From Hofstenia miamia (taxonomy: Eukaryota; Xenacoelomorpha; Acoela; Hofsteniidae), in assembly GCA_900660155.1 (NCBI GenBank), contig CABFPE010000429.1, forward strand, positions 472,773 through 536,772: 64,000 bases of DNA, read 5' to 3'. The notes under the pieces were generated by a model. It did not search any database. It saw nothing but the letters and a program-made list of their open reading frames with translations, and was not told where the DNA came from. Each line of letters opens with the position of its first letter. The first letter of the stretch is position 1. The position numbers and the translations under genes were made by a program. Positions 1-14,300 of the stretch are shown one piece after another.

Positions 1-135
1 TTGAGGTTAATACGGACGGGATGGAACAGGGTTGTTGACTCAACTTCCAATCAAAGAATAATTCTTAAAGAAGAGTTGCTTGTGGAAATTAGAGATCGTG
101 CATACTCCATTCTGTTCCAACTAGTTGAAAAATGA
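1..135 (+). pseudogene. Possible hAT transposase scrap
   Basis: Frame 1 is open from the window start to a TGA at 136 and reads RTGWNRVVDSTSNQ. This weakly recalls the RTRWNS motif of hAT transposases. Too short to be sure. Confidence 0.25.
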
Positions 136-420
136 TGCCACAAAAAATTATAAAAAAATATTCAAAGTAAATTTTTTACAGCTTACTAGAAAGCTAAAAC
201 CAAATTTTAATAGTAAGTAAGCGCGCTATTAGCAGTACGTGCCAACCCTACTAAAGAAAAATATGCTAGTACGAAATCATCAAACTCAAAATGGCTAATT
301 TTTAAAACTTCAGTTAAATGAAATCAAATAAGTTTATATTGCTAATAAAATTGCCATTGAACAACTGCAATTAAATAATATTTTGCCCTTCAGAAAGTAT
401 ATAAATTATAAAAGCCTAAC

Positions 421-627
421 CAATGATGAAGCCTGCTTGTTCAACTTTTGCACAATCCCAATCAGCGACAGGGCCCAAAGCGTTTGCGGATTTAGCTAAA
501 GTTGCAAATGCTTGAAGTATGGTTGTTTCACACTGGTGCACAAATCCACTTTCAGCCAAATAGTCGCTAAATAAATTCTCAATTGATCGCTCACGAACTT
601 CACAAGGAGTAAGCACTCCCATGTCTT
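421..627 (-). CDS. Giant gene exon 53 (last in window), mesothelin-like
   Basis: MGVLTPCEVRERSIENLF, SDYLAESGFVHQCETTIL, QAFATLAKSAN, then GPVADWDCAKVEQAGFIIG. W-xC-xx-vxxaGFIIG resembles the start of a mesothelin/stereocilin repeat. Acceptor ATTAAG, donor GTTAGG. It needs phase 1 upstream, whereas exon 52 ends in phase 2, so at least one exon between 628 and 4873 is missing. The gene continues beyond the window. Confidence 0.65.
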
Positions 628-2284
628 AATAGAGGATTTACAAAAAGCTGATGAACAAAACAAGAAACTTCATTAACAACTTAACCTTGAACTGCATGGC
701 GTCTTTTTCAAATGACTAACCGTTTTTTCATATTTACAAAGAATTTTCTCCAAACCTATTACCAAATTTGAAAATAGTAATGCATGGGCAAATCTATTAG
801 GGAACATGCTTTATTGCAGTGTTGAAAATTTCCACAAAAGCTTATTGCTGTGGCTAAAGTTGTTGAAAAGGTCAACAATTTTTCATTGAAAATAAATTGT
901 TTCCATACCAAATGTCTATGTATGCATAAGGTTTTGAGGACATGGAGGCAACATAAAACGTTGACTGTTTTTACTATGTGCTAAAAATCTCAGACCCATG
1001 CGCAAAATCAGATGTTGCAGGGCAGATTAAAAGAAATAAATAAAGAAGTGACTCTCCTTTATTACGTGGTGTTTTCTGATTGAGCTTAGCATTTGGAATT
1101 TTTTTCATAAGATCATGAAAAATTTTCAAAAATCCGCATCCTATAAGGTTAAAATACCATATATCGGGTGGTATATTCCTCTCTATCGTACCGCCTTAAT
1201 GAATGACATTCCCAGTTCAAACAAAAAAAGAAGTAAAGCAGAAGTTACAATATTTCATCCTTACAGCAGTGCAGAACCTATTACTATTTCCAGTATCACT
1301 TTATATAAAATATAAATGATCAGAATTGAAGAAATATGACCTTCCGCAAATGTCAAGATATGTCTCCTCATTTGATGTACAAAAGAGTTCATCTACCTGC
1401 AATTTCGACGAAATAATCACTAAATGAATCGTCAATAATGCAAGTGACAAAAGCAGTGGTAAAAATTTGTTGAAAATACAGGGTGCCCCTTTAAAAACGG
1501 TACTTTTTGCCATACAGATTTTGCAGCGACATCATGTCATGCTTTTGTCATTCATACGGCGCGTGATCAATCGATTCTGATTGGTCGATAAGAACGGTGC
1601 AATGAAATACGAGAAAGAATAGAATAATATCACTGTTTCGTTAGATATTATTTTACTTTGTGAGAATGCCACACTTAAGTGACTTACAGAGGGAAGTCAT
1701 AACTCTCTTCAAGACAGACTTCATTCAACCTCATCAATGGCCAGCAAAAAGTCCCGATCTGAATGTATTAGATTATTGTGTGTGGGGCTTACTTCTCGCT
1801 TAATTGCAGTCCAAACGTAGCAGCATCAATTCGTTAAATGAACTTAATTGCAGTCCAAACGTAGCAGCATCAATTCGTTAAATGAACTTAAAGAGTGTCT
1901 GTCTGAAGCATGGAATTCTATCCACATGGATATCATCCGCAGAGCTGTGGAAGGTTGGATACCACGTCTTCGAAAGTGCGTAGAGGCTAATGAAGGCCAC
2001 TTCGAATATTTTTAATGACTTTACATGTGTTAATAAATGTGTTCATTAATGTTTTGATAAATATTAATATGTATATGGTTCTTACAGTTTTTTCTTCCCA
2101 AAAAGTACCGTTTTTAAGTTGGCACCCTGTATATTAGTCATAGAAGTCAATACAGAGATGCGAGTGAAACTCCANCACCCTGTACATTAAACTTTGCAAT
2201 CTATTGTTTAGTGTATGGATAAACGTATATGCAAATAGTGGTCAAGTGTGGACAAGAATATAGAAAAGAGCACACACTGTGTAT

Positions 2285-2323
<39 letters not shown>

Positions 2324-5300
2324 ACATCTAGGAGAAGGTGGGGTATATCGGGCTACATAAGAAAATGGCTTTGAAAATTGCATTTAAGATATATTCTAAA
2401 ATGAAGAAATACCTTTATGGAACCACAAAATGCCCAAAATTTTTACATCAGAGAGGAATTTTACTTCAGTTTATATATAAATATAAAATTTTTTGAAATT
2501 CAATTTTTCCCAAAATGTGGCCCAAATAAAAATCAATATCTGTACTTAAGAAGTCTTTTATTAGAAAAACATAGCATAGTAGCTTATCATATGCACATTA
2601 CTCTGATATAATTCAGTGCCTGTACGCTAGGACAGTATATATATTTACATTCATTTTGTTAAAATTAGAAGCATGAACACCAGTCTATAGAAATTTTGAC
2701 GACGGTAAATTAATCTCACAAACGTATATCATCAGTTTCTGATAAATTGTGAACAAAACTTGAACTAGTCCATAAGGAACATACAGTCATCGTCAAAATG
2801 CGTTGAGCAATTTCCAATTTTCATGAATCGAACAAAACTAATGATTTAACATGTACATGACCGGTATCGCGAAAAAAACGAATGCAACTCGTTAAATGTT
2901 CAGTGTGCGTTCTCATTAAACATTGCTTAGCCTTTCCCTTGATTCTAACTGATATGAACAATTATTAGGCTAATTGATTACGTTTACCGGTTTATCATTA
3001 GGTAAACGGACAAGTCTTGGATTATGGTAAACCGACGAGTACTTGATGTCACATGTATAAATGCTTTGCACTGTGCATTAATTTTTATGATAATGTTGCT
3101 ACGATTTTATTCAATAAAAGCTTAATATTTGTAAGCCTTTTATACTTCACTAACTAAGCCAAACGATGCCCTAAACATATCAAAAATTCCTTCAGAAATT
3201 TGATTATCATCATCACGCCAATGGAATAGAGCGCAAACAAAAATAGGGAAACTTCTCTACGTGCCAAAATCCTCAGTTGGAAGTAAAGTAGCCAATTATA
3301 AAAGGAATGGATACATTCTGCCAAATAAATCCCTAGGGTGTCTTCATAAAACCACGGCAAGATCAAAAAGTATCTTGAAGCATCCTTTCCATATTTGTCT
3401 TCACATGACAACTCGAGAGGTACAACCAGATTGAAATTATGGTTAGAATGTCAGCTACGAAACTGTCTGTGGATACTGGAGACAAAAGAGACTTAGAACT
3501 CGAAGAGCTGCTTGAAAAACCATTCTCAATAGAAGACAAATACAGAAGCAATTAGAATGGTATAAGGAACTACAAAGAAAACTGGAATTTGGCGGGATTT
3601 TCCGTTAAGAGTTTCATACAGCCGGTAGAACCTCATGTAGAGTTTGTGAGGCACTCTTTTGATCCATCATTCAAAATACATGGCCAAACATTCCGCAGGA
3701 AAACAGTCTCTCATGTACTGGGTCACCGGAACTATGAATTCTGAACAATTAAAGAGACTTCGGGACTCCGGTTTGTGTCAGGGTCAACGGCATTGTAAAA
3801 TTCTGAACAATATAAGATTTTAGAGCAGCATGTTGCACCGTATATACAGAAAGAGCAGTACCCCATTCCACATATTTAGAGAAACTGTGGATTTCATGGA
3901 AAACCATGTATTATTCGTTTTTCCAGAATGGCCACCTCGAAGCACCGACATCAACATTATCGATCAAGAATGGACAAATTTTAAGTAACCTCTCAAGAAA
4001 GAAAATTTCCAAAATCTTCATCAATTTTAGTTGAAAATCGAGGCAAATTTTATGCAAACTGGAATGAAGAAATCATTAAAAATATTTATCCATTCTCAAA
4101 CGTCTACAGACTTGTAAATAGCAAGATTATCCTAAACGGTATATTTTCCTTTGATATTATCCAATGTGTATTGAAAATACAGAATAACGAAAAATATTAA
4201 GGAAAAAGAGAGAATGGACAGAAGCTCGAAAAATTTTGACAATGGCTCTACCTCACAATTAATCTAATGTTCTCCGGATAAGTATTGGAAAAAGTTAATT
4301 TCTCGTTATTGCCCTATTCTAATACTGTCTAAATTATCAGCATTTTGTCACAGCTAGGATACAAAATAAATCTTTAAGTTAATGTATTAAGTAACTTATA
4401 AACAGTAGTGAATATTCACCTTCTCACAGATGGCAGACTACTGCTATATGCCAACGTTTCCTTCATCATTAAATCAAGTGTTATGAAAATGATTGAACAT
4501 AAATTTGTCATTTAAGCATGCTATGTTTAATAGCCTCCTTAAGGCTTTATGGGAAATGGATACCTTATTTTATGAAATAAGCCCCCCTAATATGTGGACT
4601 ATTGTATTCTTCACCAGAATAATTGTGAATAGTGATTTTACATCAAAGCTTGCCGTATATTTTTCATTATCGTTTGTATACAATGATGTAGTTGAAAGAG
4701 AACAATTAGGATTCATAGCATTTTGTTGAATACCTTTAGAAAGTTTGTAATAAACCTTAGGCACGAAGCAAAAAAACAATATATAAAAAATATGGATAAA
4801 AAGTTAAACTCGTATGCTTAATGGGTTTTAAATGTAAAGTTTCTTGACAAACTATAAGTAAAAGCATGCATACCCAAATTCACTATCGTCGATTCCAGAA
4901 ATCTGACTCGTAGTCAATCCACAAATTGTTTTGTTTAGTAATTGAAGTTTACTGTTATCAAGAGTAGGGTTGCCACTCATATAATTCTGAGCTAATTCGT
5001 GAAACTAAAATGCTTTCTAAGTAAAATGGTTGCATTGATTAGCGTAATAACTTGTACTTATTATATACATGTATATATAAAAATAGTCGGCAAAATTCAA
5101 AATATGGAAATTTTTAATATGTGTACCTGGTCGGGAGAAAGATTCAAATCTCCATAGGCATCCATTACATCATCATCTATATTAAGATTGCTAAANNAAC
5201 TCGTATGCTTAATGGGTTTTAAATGTAAAGTTTCTTGACAAACTATAAGTAAAAGCATGCATACCCAAATTCACTATCGTCGATTCCAGAAATCTGACTC

Positions 5301-8300
5301 GTAGTCAATCCACAAATTGTTTTGTTTAGTAATTGAAGTTTACTGTTATCAAGAGTAGGGTTGCCACTCATATAATTCTGAGCTAATTCGTGAAACTAAA
5401 ATGCTTTCTAAGTAAAATGGTTGCATTGATTAGCGTAATAACTTGTACTTATTATATACATGTATATATAAAAATAGTCGGCAAAATTCAAAATATGGAA
5501 ATTTTTAATATGTGTACCTGGTCGGGAGAAAGATTCAAATCTCCATAGGCATCCATTACATCATCATCTATATTAAGATTGCTAAAATCATCAGGGGTAA
5601 AGCCTGAAGCAAATCCAGCAGCCGATATCAAATCAGTAGTTGGAATATTGGCAGCACCTCCGTAAGCCTAAGAGCATTACATTAAGCAAAACAAATTATA
5701 AACAAAAAGTTAAACTAGATAACGCAAATGAAATGTCAACAACACTTCGGAAAGCATCAGGCTTCTCATCGTACGGAATTTCTGTATTGCATGTATATCT
5801 ATATATAGATAACAGTTTATCATAGAATACGGATGCAATGTAAAAAAAGTAAGTCATTAGCAACTTCAGAAACGAAGGCAGCTGTTCGTGTAGAATCGTT
5901 AAATTATTTGAGCGGTTGCGCTTACCGCAATCCTGTCGAGTTCACAAAAAGTTGATTAAAATATTTTCGGTGAAACGGTTTGTCAATTATAGTGGAGTTT
6001 CGGTACACGATTTATTAATAAACTGAAAATTTACAATAGCAATAATAGAAATAGAATATGAAGATCTAATAATAAACGATTTGTCAACAGAGCAATTGAA
6101 GCGTTATGAAATAGCATGATTTCAACTCGAATTTATCAACAGACCAATAATAATGGTGTTTCCATACATTATTTATCAAATTGTTGACAAAACCAATTAA
6201 TAAATCGTTTATTGGAAATGCATAGATTCGTCGACAATTACTCTGTTGATTAATCGAATTGACCAATCCTTCACTGGAAACAGAACTTAAAAAATGAAAT
6301 TTGCTGTCTATGAACTTTTTTGCAAATAGTGCATGGCTGGCCCTATCATTGCAAAAGCGAACAAATAATCCTAATTGAAAATTGCTTGGTATAAAATAGA
6401 TAAGGAAAAAGATTATCTCACTGAAACGAGTTTTGCAGCATATGCTTCATTTTGGCGTTCGGTCCAACAAATTACTCGAGAAATCTCATATAACGCATCC
6501 TTGAAATCTTGATCAACAAAATTTTGAATATCGACAACTTCGAGAAGTTGGCACATAAGGCTTTGATATAAAACAATCGATTCAACTGTATAGCTTCCAC
6601 CAAGCGCGCCTAAATATATATGTGAGATACCATATCAAAGCATGTTTTCTAAATTTTATTACCAAATAATCTAAACAAAACTTCAAATGAATAAAAAGTG
6701 GCAATGCTTTTTCAAAGCATATCATGATATGGGTATGAGATCATAATTGATAAGATTTCAAATGTATTGGAAAACACAAAAACATCTCAAAGTTTCAAAT
6801 GAAAAGAATGCTATAATTCAAATAGAAGAAGGAAATATGCAACACTTGTTAACAATGAACGTTCATAAAAAATTCAAAATGTATTCGCTCAGAAAAACAA
6901 AATAGTTCTCAAGCATCATTACTTAGATAGGGTTGGAAACATTGGTTGATGACTATATGATGAAATGGGCATTATCACTACTACAATTGCACAAAAATTT
7001 TTCAACAAATTGTAAATAGAAAATACAAAAACGTGCAAAAATATATAAAAATGCATCACTAAGGCCATTGTTTATTGATGTACGCTTCATATAATACCAA
7101 GCAGCCCACAAAATCCGTCGGCTTCCACTTGAAAAATTATGTTGACTTTCGCCTGATAAAGCTTGAATTGCAAAAGTTTTGGCAATTCAAAACAACAAAG
7201 CATTCATTTCTGTTATCAAATTAGAATTAAGTATAGGGTTCGCCAAAAAAACCGCGCTATTTTAAAGCTAAGTACAACTTGGTAAATGAGTTAAAATAAA
7301 ACAAAGATATCCAGAAATGTGTTTACATGTTATTACCATCACTTTCGGAAACTGGTTCCAAGTGTTCACAAAACTTATTTAACTCGTTGCGCAGCATGTG
7401 GGGAGACAAATGGTCCAAACAATTTGAGATCAGTTCAGAAACGCCAGAACTGTTAGAAACATCTTTCCTCGTCGATAGGTCACGAAGTTTCTGAAGATGT
7501 ACCGATCCATGAGGTTGAAGTCAGGAAAATACGGTGGTTGCTTTATCCAGTCCACACTTTTTTCGCCACATGAGGTCTTGCATTATCCTTCATGATTGAA
7601 AGTTGTGATCCTGGGACGTCCAACTTTTGGGAAAAGAACTTAATCACTGTTCCACCATCGTTGAAAACTTCGAAGTAAAAGTCACCTGAGAAGTTAGCAG
7701 TCATTATCCACATAAACTTCCTGTCGCTAATCTTCCTTTTGGGAATCTTTGATCTAGCACCCGTTGAATCGACACAAAAGCTAAATTTTCTTTTGGTGGA
7801 ACATCTCGGGAAAACACCCGTTTTTATGGATACTGATGGATCTCTTGTGGGAAGAATGCACACAAAAGTGGGCGAGAAGAGTGGCTGCTTCCTGAACTCG
7901 TTCTTTTTTGTTTGCATCCGACAGAGTGTGGGCCCCCTTTTTGCGAACAATCTCCTTTTTTGCAAACTTTCGCTAAGAATACCGGTTTACAAATCGCGAT
8001 GGTATACCGGTGATGACAAAAATTTCTTAACATAAAATATGCCAATCCTCTTCAATGAGCTCTTTAACACAATTGACGTTTATGTCAGAAGAAGATACAG
8101 TGTGACCACCGCCTGGTACTCTAAAATAATCTCATCGAACACTATCCTTAAAGTCCTTAACAATCCCTTATGTACGATGGAGGCTGATAACTTCACCATG
8201 AGCCTTTGTAAGATGCTGAGAAATTAATGCTGCAGAACGTCTGCTTCTTTGTAAAGTTTGGATGAAAAAGTACAGCTCATTCTGGGTCGGCTTTAAGTCA

Positions 8301-11300
8301 CACATCCTTTGAATGCCTTAAAGACTAATGAACATTGATTAAACTTTGTTGCACGTTTGAATATTTAAACCGATCAATTAATTCTCAATACAAAAATTCA
8401 AAAAACCGAATCCTTTCATTAGAACAGCGCTAGCAATGTCAATGACTTGATTTTGAATTATAGCGTAACAACTCTACTTTAATTCTTTTGTGAAAACGTG
8501 ATTTTTTTGGCGATCCCTATATTTCCTGGAGTTTTTGCGACATGATTTCGTATGCATTGGATGAGCTTGATTGATACAATGAGATGATTGAGTTGATGAT
8601 GTTCGATATATGAAGCTGGAATGTTTTGAAATATATCTGGCAGCATTTTAATGTTCTTCGCCTACAAGACTGTATGCCATTAATTACGTTAATGGGCATG
8701 AACTCCCGTTAAAAAAACTTGCATTAAGATGGCTTTGGGAATATTGTATTGAAATGAAGTCAATTCAAAAAATTTTAGACAATATTTGCAATTTATTCTT
8801 AAATGAAAAAAAACCTTTTTGGAATGATTAGCAGTCTTGGAACCGTGCCGCGCCCGTCACCATTTTTACAGAAATTTTCGTGCTCTTGCCCACATTAAAA
8901 TACGTATAGAATATATTTTCTATTTTGATATTCTAAATCTATTAGTTTGCATATTAAAATCATCGAAAATTTGTTTCTTGAATAATTTGTTAAACTATTG
9001 AAACAATTTTCTGCAAAAAACATTTCATTCCTACAGGGTTAATCTAAGATGACTTTTGAGTGCAGTACCGAACTCGTGCTTGAAATTTTTTAAAATTTGC
9101 CTAACTGCGCATTTTCCTGCCGTGCTTGTGTCGAAAAATCAAGGCGTGGTTCCAACACTGATGAATAGTACATGGGATTAATAATAAATTTAACCTTCAA
9201 TGCATGTAAAGCTAAAGAAGGTAGATAAGTGTCTTTCATAATTATCATTGTTTTAAAAATACCATTATAAAGAAAGTTTTTAAATTTCCATTTGCTTAAA
9301 GGCAGTATGTCTTAAATATAATTGCAAACGGTGATGTTACACATACTGTGGCAATTTCGAGTTACCCCGTTTTCATGTAAATAGGTACAATTAAACTTTT
9401 TTCACAATAAAAACAAAAGGAAATTGAAAAACTTTAATGCCAGCATGGTATATATAATCACAAACTAAATAAAATAAAAGTTGTGAAATGAAATGAAATT
9501 AAAATATATGATCCATTATCGAGTTAAACAAAGGGAGACCATATTAAAGACTTTGATAAATAGAAGAATATACTATTTGCTCAAAAGTAATAACCACCTT
9601 GTTGAGAAAACTCGCGAATAACCGAAATCCAAGCAAAACAAATTTCCAATTATACATTTTTTATGTTGCGTGCAATAATATTTGGTAATTAATATATTTA
9701 GGTTAATTGATTTCCGCGTATCAATGACCGGAATTTCGGTTGCATACTATTTTGCTAATATAATTATCAGAACCTTACCTCGCGCTTACATACACATAGT
9801 TTTTAACAAAATAATTATTGTGCCGCCTATTCACAACCTGCATTGACATTGACGTTCACAGTGGTTGCCGATTTTGTAACAATTCCCTTAGTACTGTGGC
9901 ATTTTGTAATGCGTAATGCTATTCGATATGTTGGTGAATGGATTCCTTTCAATTATCTGATGTGGTTTCCACACACTTCATTATTAAATCTACTACTACT
10001 GATACAGATACAACTTAACTTCTGCACTTTTAAAACTTATATGTGCGAATCATCTCTTTTCACTTAACACACCGCTTCTTTGAGCCCTTTTCTACTGCTA
10101 CTCTCACATTTGATTTCTGTAGTAAATTGCTCTTCTCTGTTACAAATGTCTATATTGATCTAGCATTTTCAAAGCATTTACTACGGTCAATATCTTTCTT
10201 ACATTGATATGCATTCTTTTCCTCATTAAATTCTCATCTTTCTGAACACTCTATTGATCCCCTTGTTACATGTACAATGTAACCACATTTGGATTTAGAA
10301 TGAATACTCTTTTTGCTGCTGTCCTCTTAACTCCAAAAGTTCATTCTTATCCAAATAACACAATCATAGCACACGTATTAATTGCCATTAAACGGTTCTG
10401 TCTATGTCATGCTAATCTATTTAGTATCCCTCCTTACTTTCCTCTTGTAGTTTCACCCCAATCTACCTTAATCGCCTCATGATTTATTCTGTCTTTCTTC
10501 ATCCTTCATAAGGACTTGAATTATTCATGGAATTCCCTTGTTTTGCACCCACTGCTTGTCTTCTATCGTTCACATTCAATAAACATATTTGTAATATGCT
10601 ATCAAATGTCTTTCGATAATATATCCACACCATTTGCAAATTTATGATTATTAAAAAATCTCTACGATTTCCTACACCATTAGTAATTCATCTTTACATA
10701 CTCTACTGATAGCCCCAAATCATTTCTGCTCGGCAGAATCAAATTATTTTCATTAAATAAAAATCACAAAAGTTAACAGCTACCAAACAGTTGGCATATA
10801 TATAATATTGCTTGCATCAGCTTATCTTCATCACTACAGTCAACTCTTGACTCCGCCCACCCATACAAACTTCTCTAAGGCTCTTGCTAGTTTATCATGA
10901 ATGCTTAACTACTTTAACTAATATCGATGTGTAGAATCTCTGTCTGAAATTGTACAAAGTAACATATTATTGATTAAACTCTTTCTTGACTTGTTCATGC
11001 TTTATCTCTGTCACTTAAATTCCCATGTACTTCGACAAAAACTCACTGTATTTTCAAATCTAACTGTAGGCATTTCGTCATCAACTTTTCCTGTGCAATC
11101 GCAAACTTCATGGTGTCTTTATGTTTAACTATAGCTTATTCATGTCCACCCCAGTAAGCATATGCCTAGCAATCAATCATCCTACTGATTCTTTCTTCCA
11201 CCATTCCAACACCATTTTCCTATATCTCTTTTTATCCGCATTAATTCCTCGGAAGCACTTCAATGCTATTCTGTTCAACACATATGCCAATTGATCAATC

Positions 11301-14300
11301 TGTATCATATACTGCTGCTTCTCGATTTTCATAATTTACTTGAGTGCATAAAAATAATCCACTGAAAATTAATGATTAAAACTTAATAATAAATACTTCA
11401 AGCTTACAAAAAATGCAATTTATGTATTTTAGATTCAATTAAAAGTCAATAGATCCTTCTGAATCATTCCCCAAATCTTAACAATGCCTACGTACGTATG
11501 TAAATAAAAGAATACTCTAGGCTGAATTGTGAAGAATATCCTTAAGATTAATTAAAAATTTACTAACATATATTTCCAGGTTTTCTTTTTGTGAACAAAA
11601 CAAATACTCACGCTTTCTTCGTTGAGCTGCTATGCAAGTTGTATAGATGGAAAGGGCATTTTGAATAATGAAATCATTTCCTGTACTGCATACAGTTGTA
11701 CTTGAAACCTAAAAAAGAAATCTAATGCAAGCAATGCAACTCCAACTTAAATGAATACGTAAATCAGCATAAAATTAATTTTATAAACTATATCGTATAT
11801 TTTGACCAAAAGAATTTGGAGCGAAACCAATCAAACATAATATTGGAAGGCAAGCTGCACATAGAATTTTTTTAGGCATAACTCGCAATTTAGTGATATT
11901 CTAGGAGGGTTTTAAAAATTATAACTTAGTTTTCTTATTTACTCTCTGTAAGAAGTGAATTATACCAAAAATCTTGCACAAAGAAATGTTTAAACCCAAA
12001 TACATGCAGCTAGTATTTAAATTCTAAATAATTTCCAAGCAAATTTCTTGACAAAATCAAATCATGAATATAATTAAGTCGTACTAAACATTATACTCAG
12101 TTTAGTTTTAAATTATCATTTACCATGTAAACATAGCGGCCGTGGTAAATTTTCTGTGTCGTGGCAACACAAGTTAACATTAAAATTGTGAATATATGAA
12201 TAAATAAATGGTGCTAATTAAGTTTCTCACCGTGATCTCAAAATGACTAACCACTTTACAGATAATATCTATATATGTGAATTTTACTTATATTCTAAAA
12301 TTTATGTGTAATTGTAAATAAAAGGATTTTGCGATTTAGTTTATTTTAAAATAAATATTTTTAAATATCAACTCAAGAACGAATTTATGTCGTTTTGGAA
12401 TATCATTTTCTACAATCAGTTGCAGGTGGAAGAAGAATTTCTCGGCAACACCTCCACCAGAGGAAGCAATAACATCCTTGTGTATCAGTGGATTGGAAGA
12501 AATGGTTGAGCGTCATGGGCCCGCGAAGTCCAGATCTTGAACTGCCTGAGTTTTTTCTTTGGAGCTTTTTGAAGAACAAGGTATATGGTAAGAAGCATGA
12601 TAGTATCGAGGGCCTCAAACATTCAATAAGTGAAGCTTGAAATGAAATCGATACAAACATGCTTCAGAGAATTGTGGAAAGTTGCATCACCAGATTTCAA
12701 TTGTGTTCAGTTGAAAATGGTCACCACATTGAACAACTTCTATGAAACATAAAATGTGTATACAATGTTTTGTTTAAAAGTGGTGATAGATCAAAACCAC
12801 GAAGTAACCCTGTACATTTAATCTTTCAACAAAAAATAGAAAAATAATAAATAAATGACAAGATATACCGCGAACATTGACAACACTTTGTCGCAATTTG
12901 CAGCCAACGGCAACTAAATAATATTTTGTAAATATACAAAACTGGAATAGTATATTACAAATTATAAAACGAAATCTTTTAACAAATAATAAAAGTAAAT
13001 AACGATTAGTATAAGTAAATAAATTAGTATCAAATTTCATAGCACTATTAAAAGATGGTTTAATATTTATCGAAAATGAGGTATTCTGTTCGTATTTGCT
13101 GTTTATCAACTAACTAGTACAATTATCAACATTTTAGATAAAAGGTGCACAACTCAGGGCCTGCGGGCCTAACTGAGTCAGTTAGTTTCTTTTAATAAGC
13201 CTTAAGAGAATTCCCTTTTGCGCGAATCTGTAAAAGACTAAAGCACTCACAAAATAAGTAATATAGAAACTATCAGGTCAGAAACTTATCCATGACATAG
13301 AGAATTGATTGCATAAAATATGACTAGGAAGGGCCTAATTGCGTAATGAAAAGTAATTTAGCATGAGTATAAAAAACATGTTTGGCTATATGAATGAATT
13401 CAATTGTATGCAGGCCCACACAGTGCACGCATCTATAAGGTTGGCCCAGCACCGGTTTTGAGTTGTGCATCCCTGTTTCAAGTAATTCAACAGTTAGCTA
13501 TAAGAAAACCAGAGTATAATTACTAAAAAATATTTTACCAACTATTTTACGGAAAGATTATGAATACGGAGTAATTCACTATAATAAATATAGCTACTAA
13601 TATTTTCTAGGTGAAAGAAATTAAGCACTTTGTAGGATTGGATAATGAAATAATGCGCTTTGTACGTACCATTTCAAATGTCCAAATTGAAAAACCATTA
13701 CTTGCTGCAAGACGAAGCCAATCAATTGTTTCAATACTAAAAAGAAAATTAGCGTAAATTAAGGAATCATTGGCCACGATCTTAAAAGTTAGTTTTCTCT
13801 CTATCATATTCAGAAAATTATTTAGACGCATGCCTCTGTAGAAAAAAATGTAATACATTCATAGCAATTTTGAATTATTTCGAATTCCAAATGTATTTTG
13901 GAAAATCTAAAGTATTTGAAAAATTTTATAAATAAATTCTAAAAAAAATTCGGAACATGCTAGACAACACTTTGAATAATCATTCGATAGAAAAACTTAT
14001 GAACGCTCTATCTGAAATAGAGCACATCGTAACAGAATTACTTAGCTCGAAAAAACAGACTTTTACTAAACATTTAAATGATGTAACAGACCACATTCCG
14101 AATGTAAAAAATAAAATTATTTTCTCACTTGGTTTTTTTACATTCCAAAATCCCCAACCAGCATCGCAAATCCCATCAATAACGCATTTAACTATTGAAA
14201 ACCCATCTAAGTTATACCAAGATGCTGTAAAAAGACCTCCACTATAATTTTAAAAACAACTGAACCTAAGTTAGAATGTTGCTGCTATTTATTCATTTCT

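Larger units (their letters stand above)
4807..5586. repeat. Exact 389-bp duplication flanking NN
   Basis: 4807-5195 and 5198-5586 read identically, with only NN between them. Identity without any divergence and a gap at the joint point to two contig ends that overlap but were not merged. Confidence 0.9.

Noticed and set aside
3154-3551. Two minus frames inside the Tc1 element
   Set aside because: Antisense shadows of the plus-strand Tc1 remnant.
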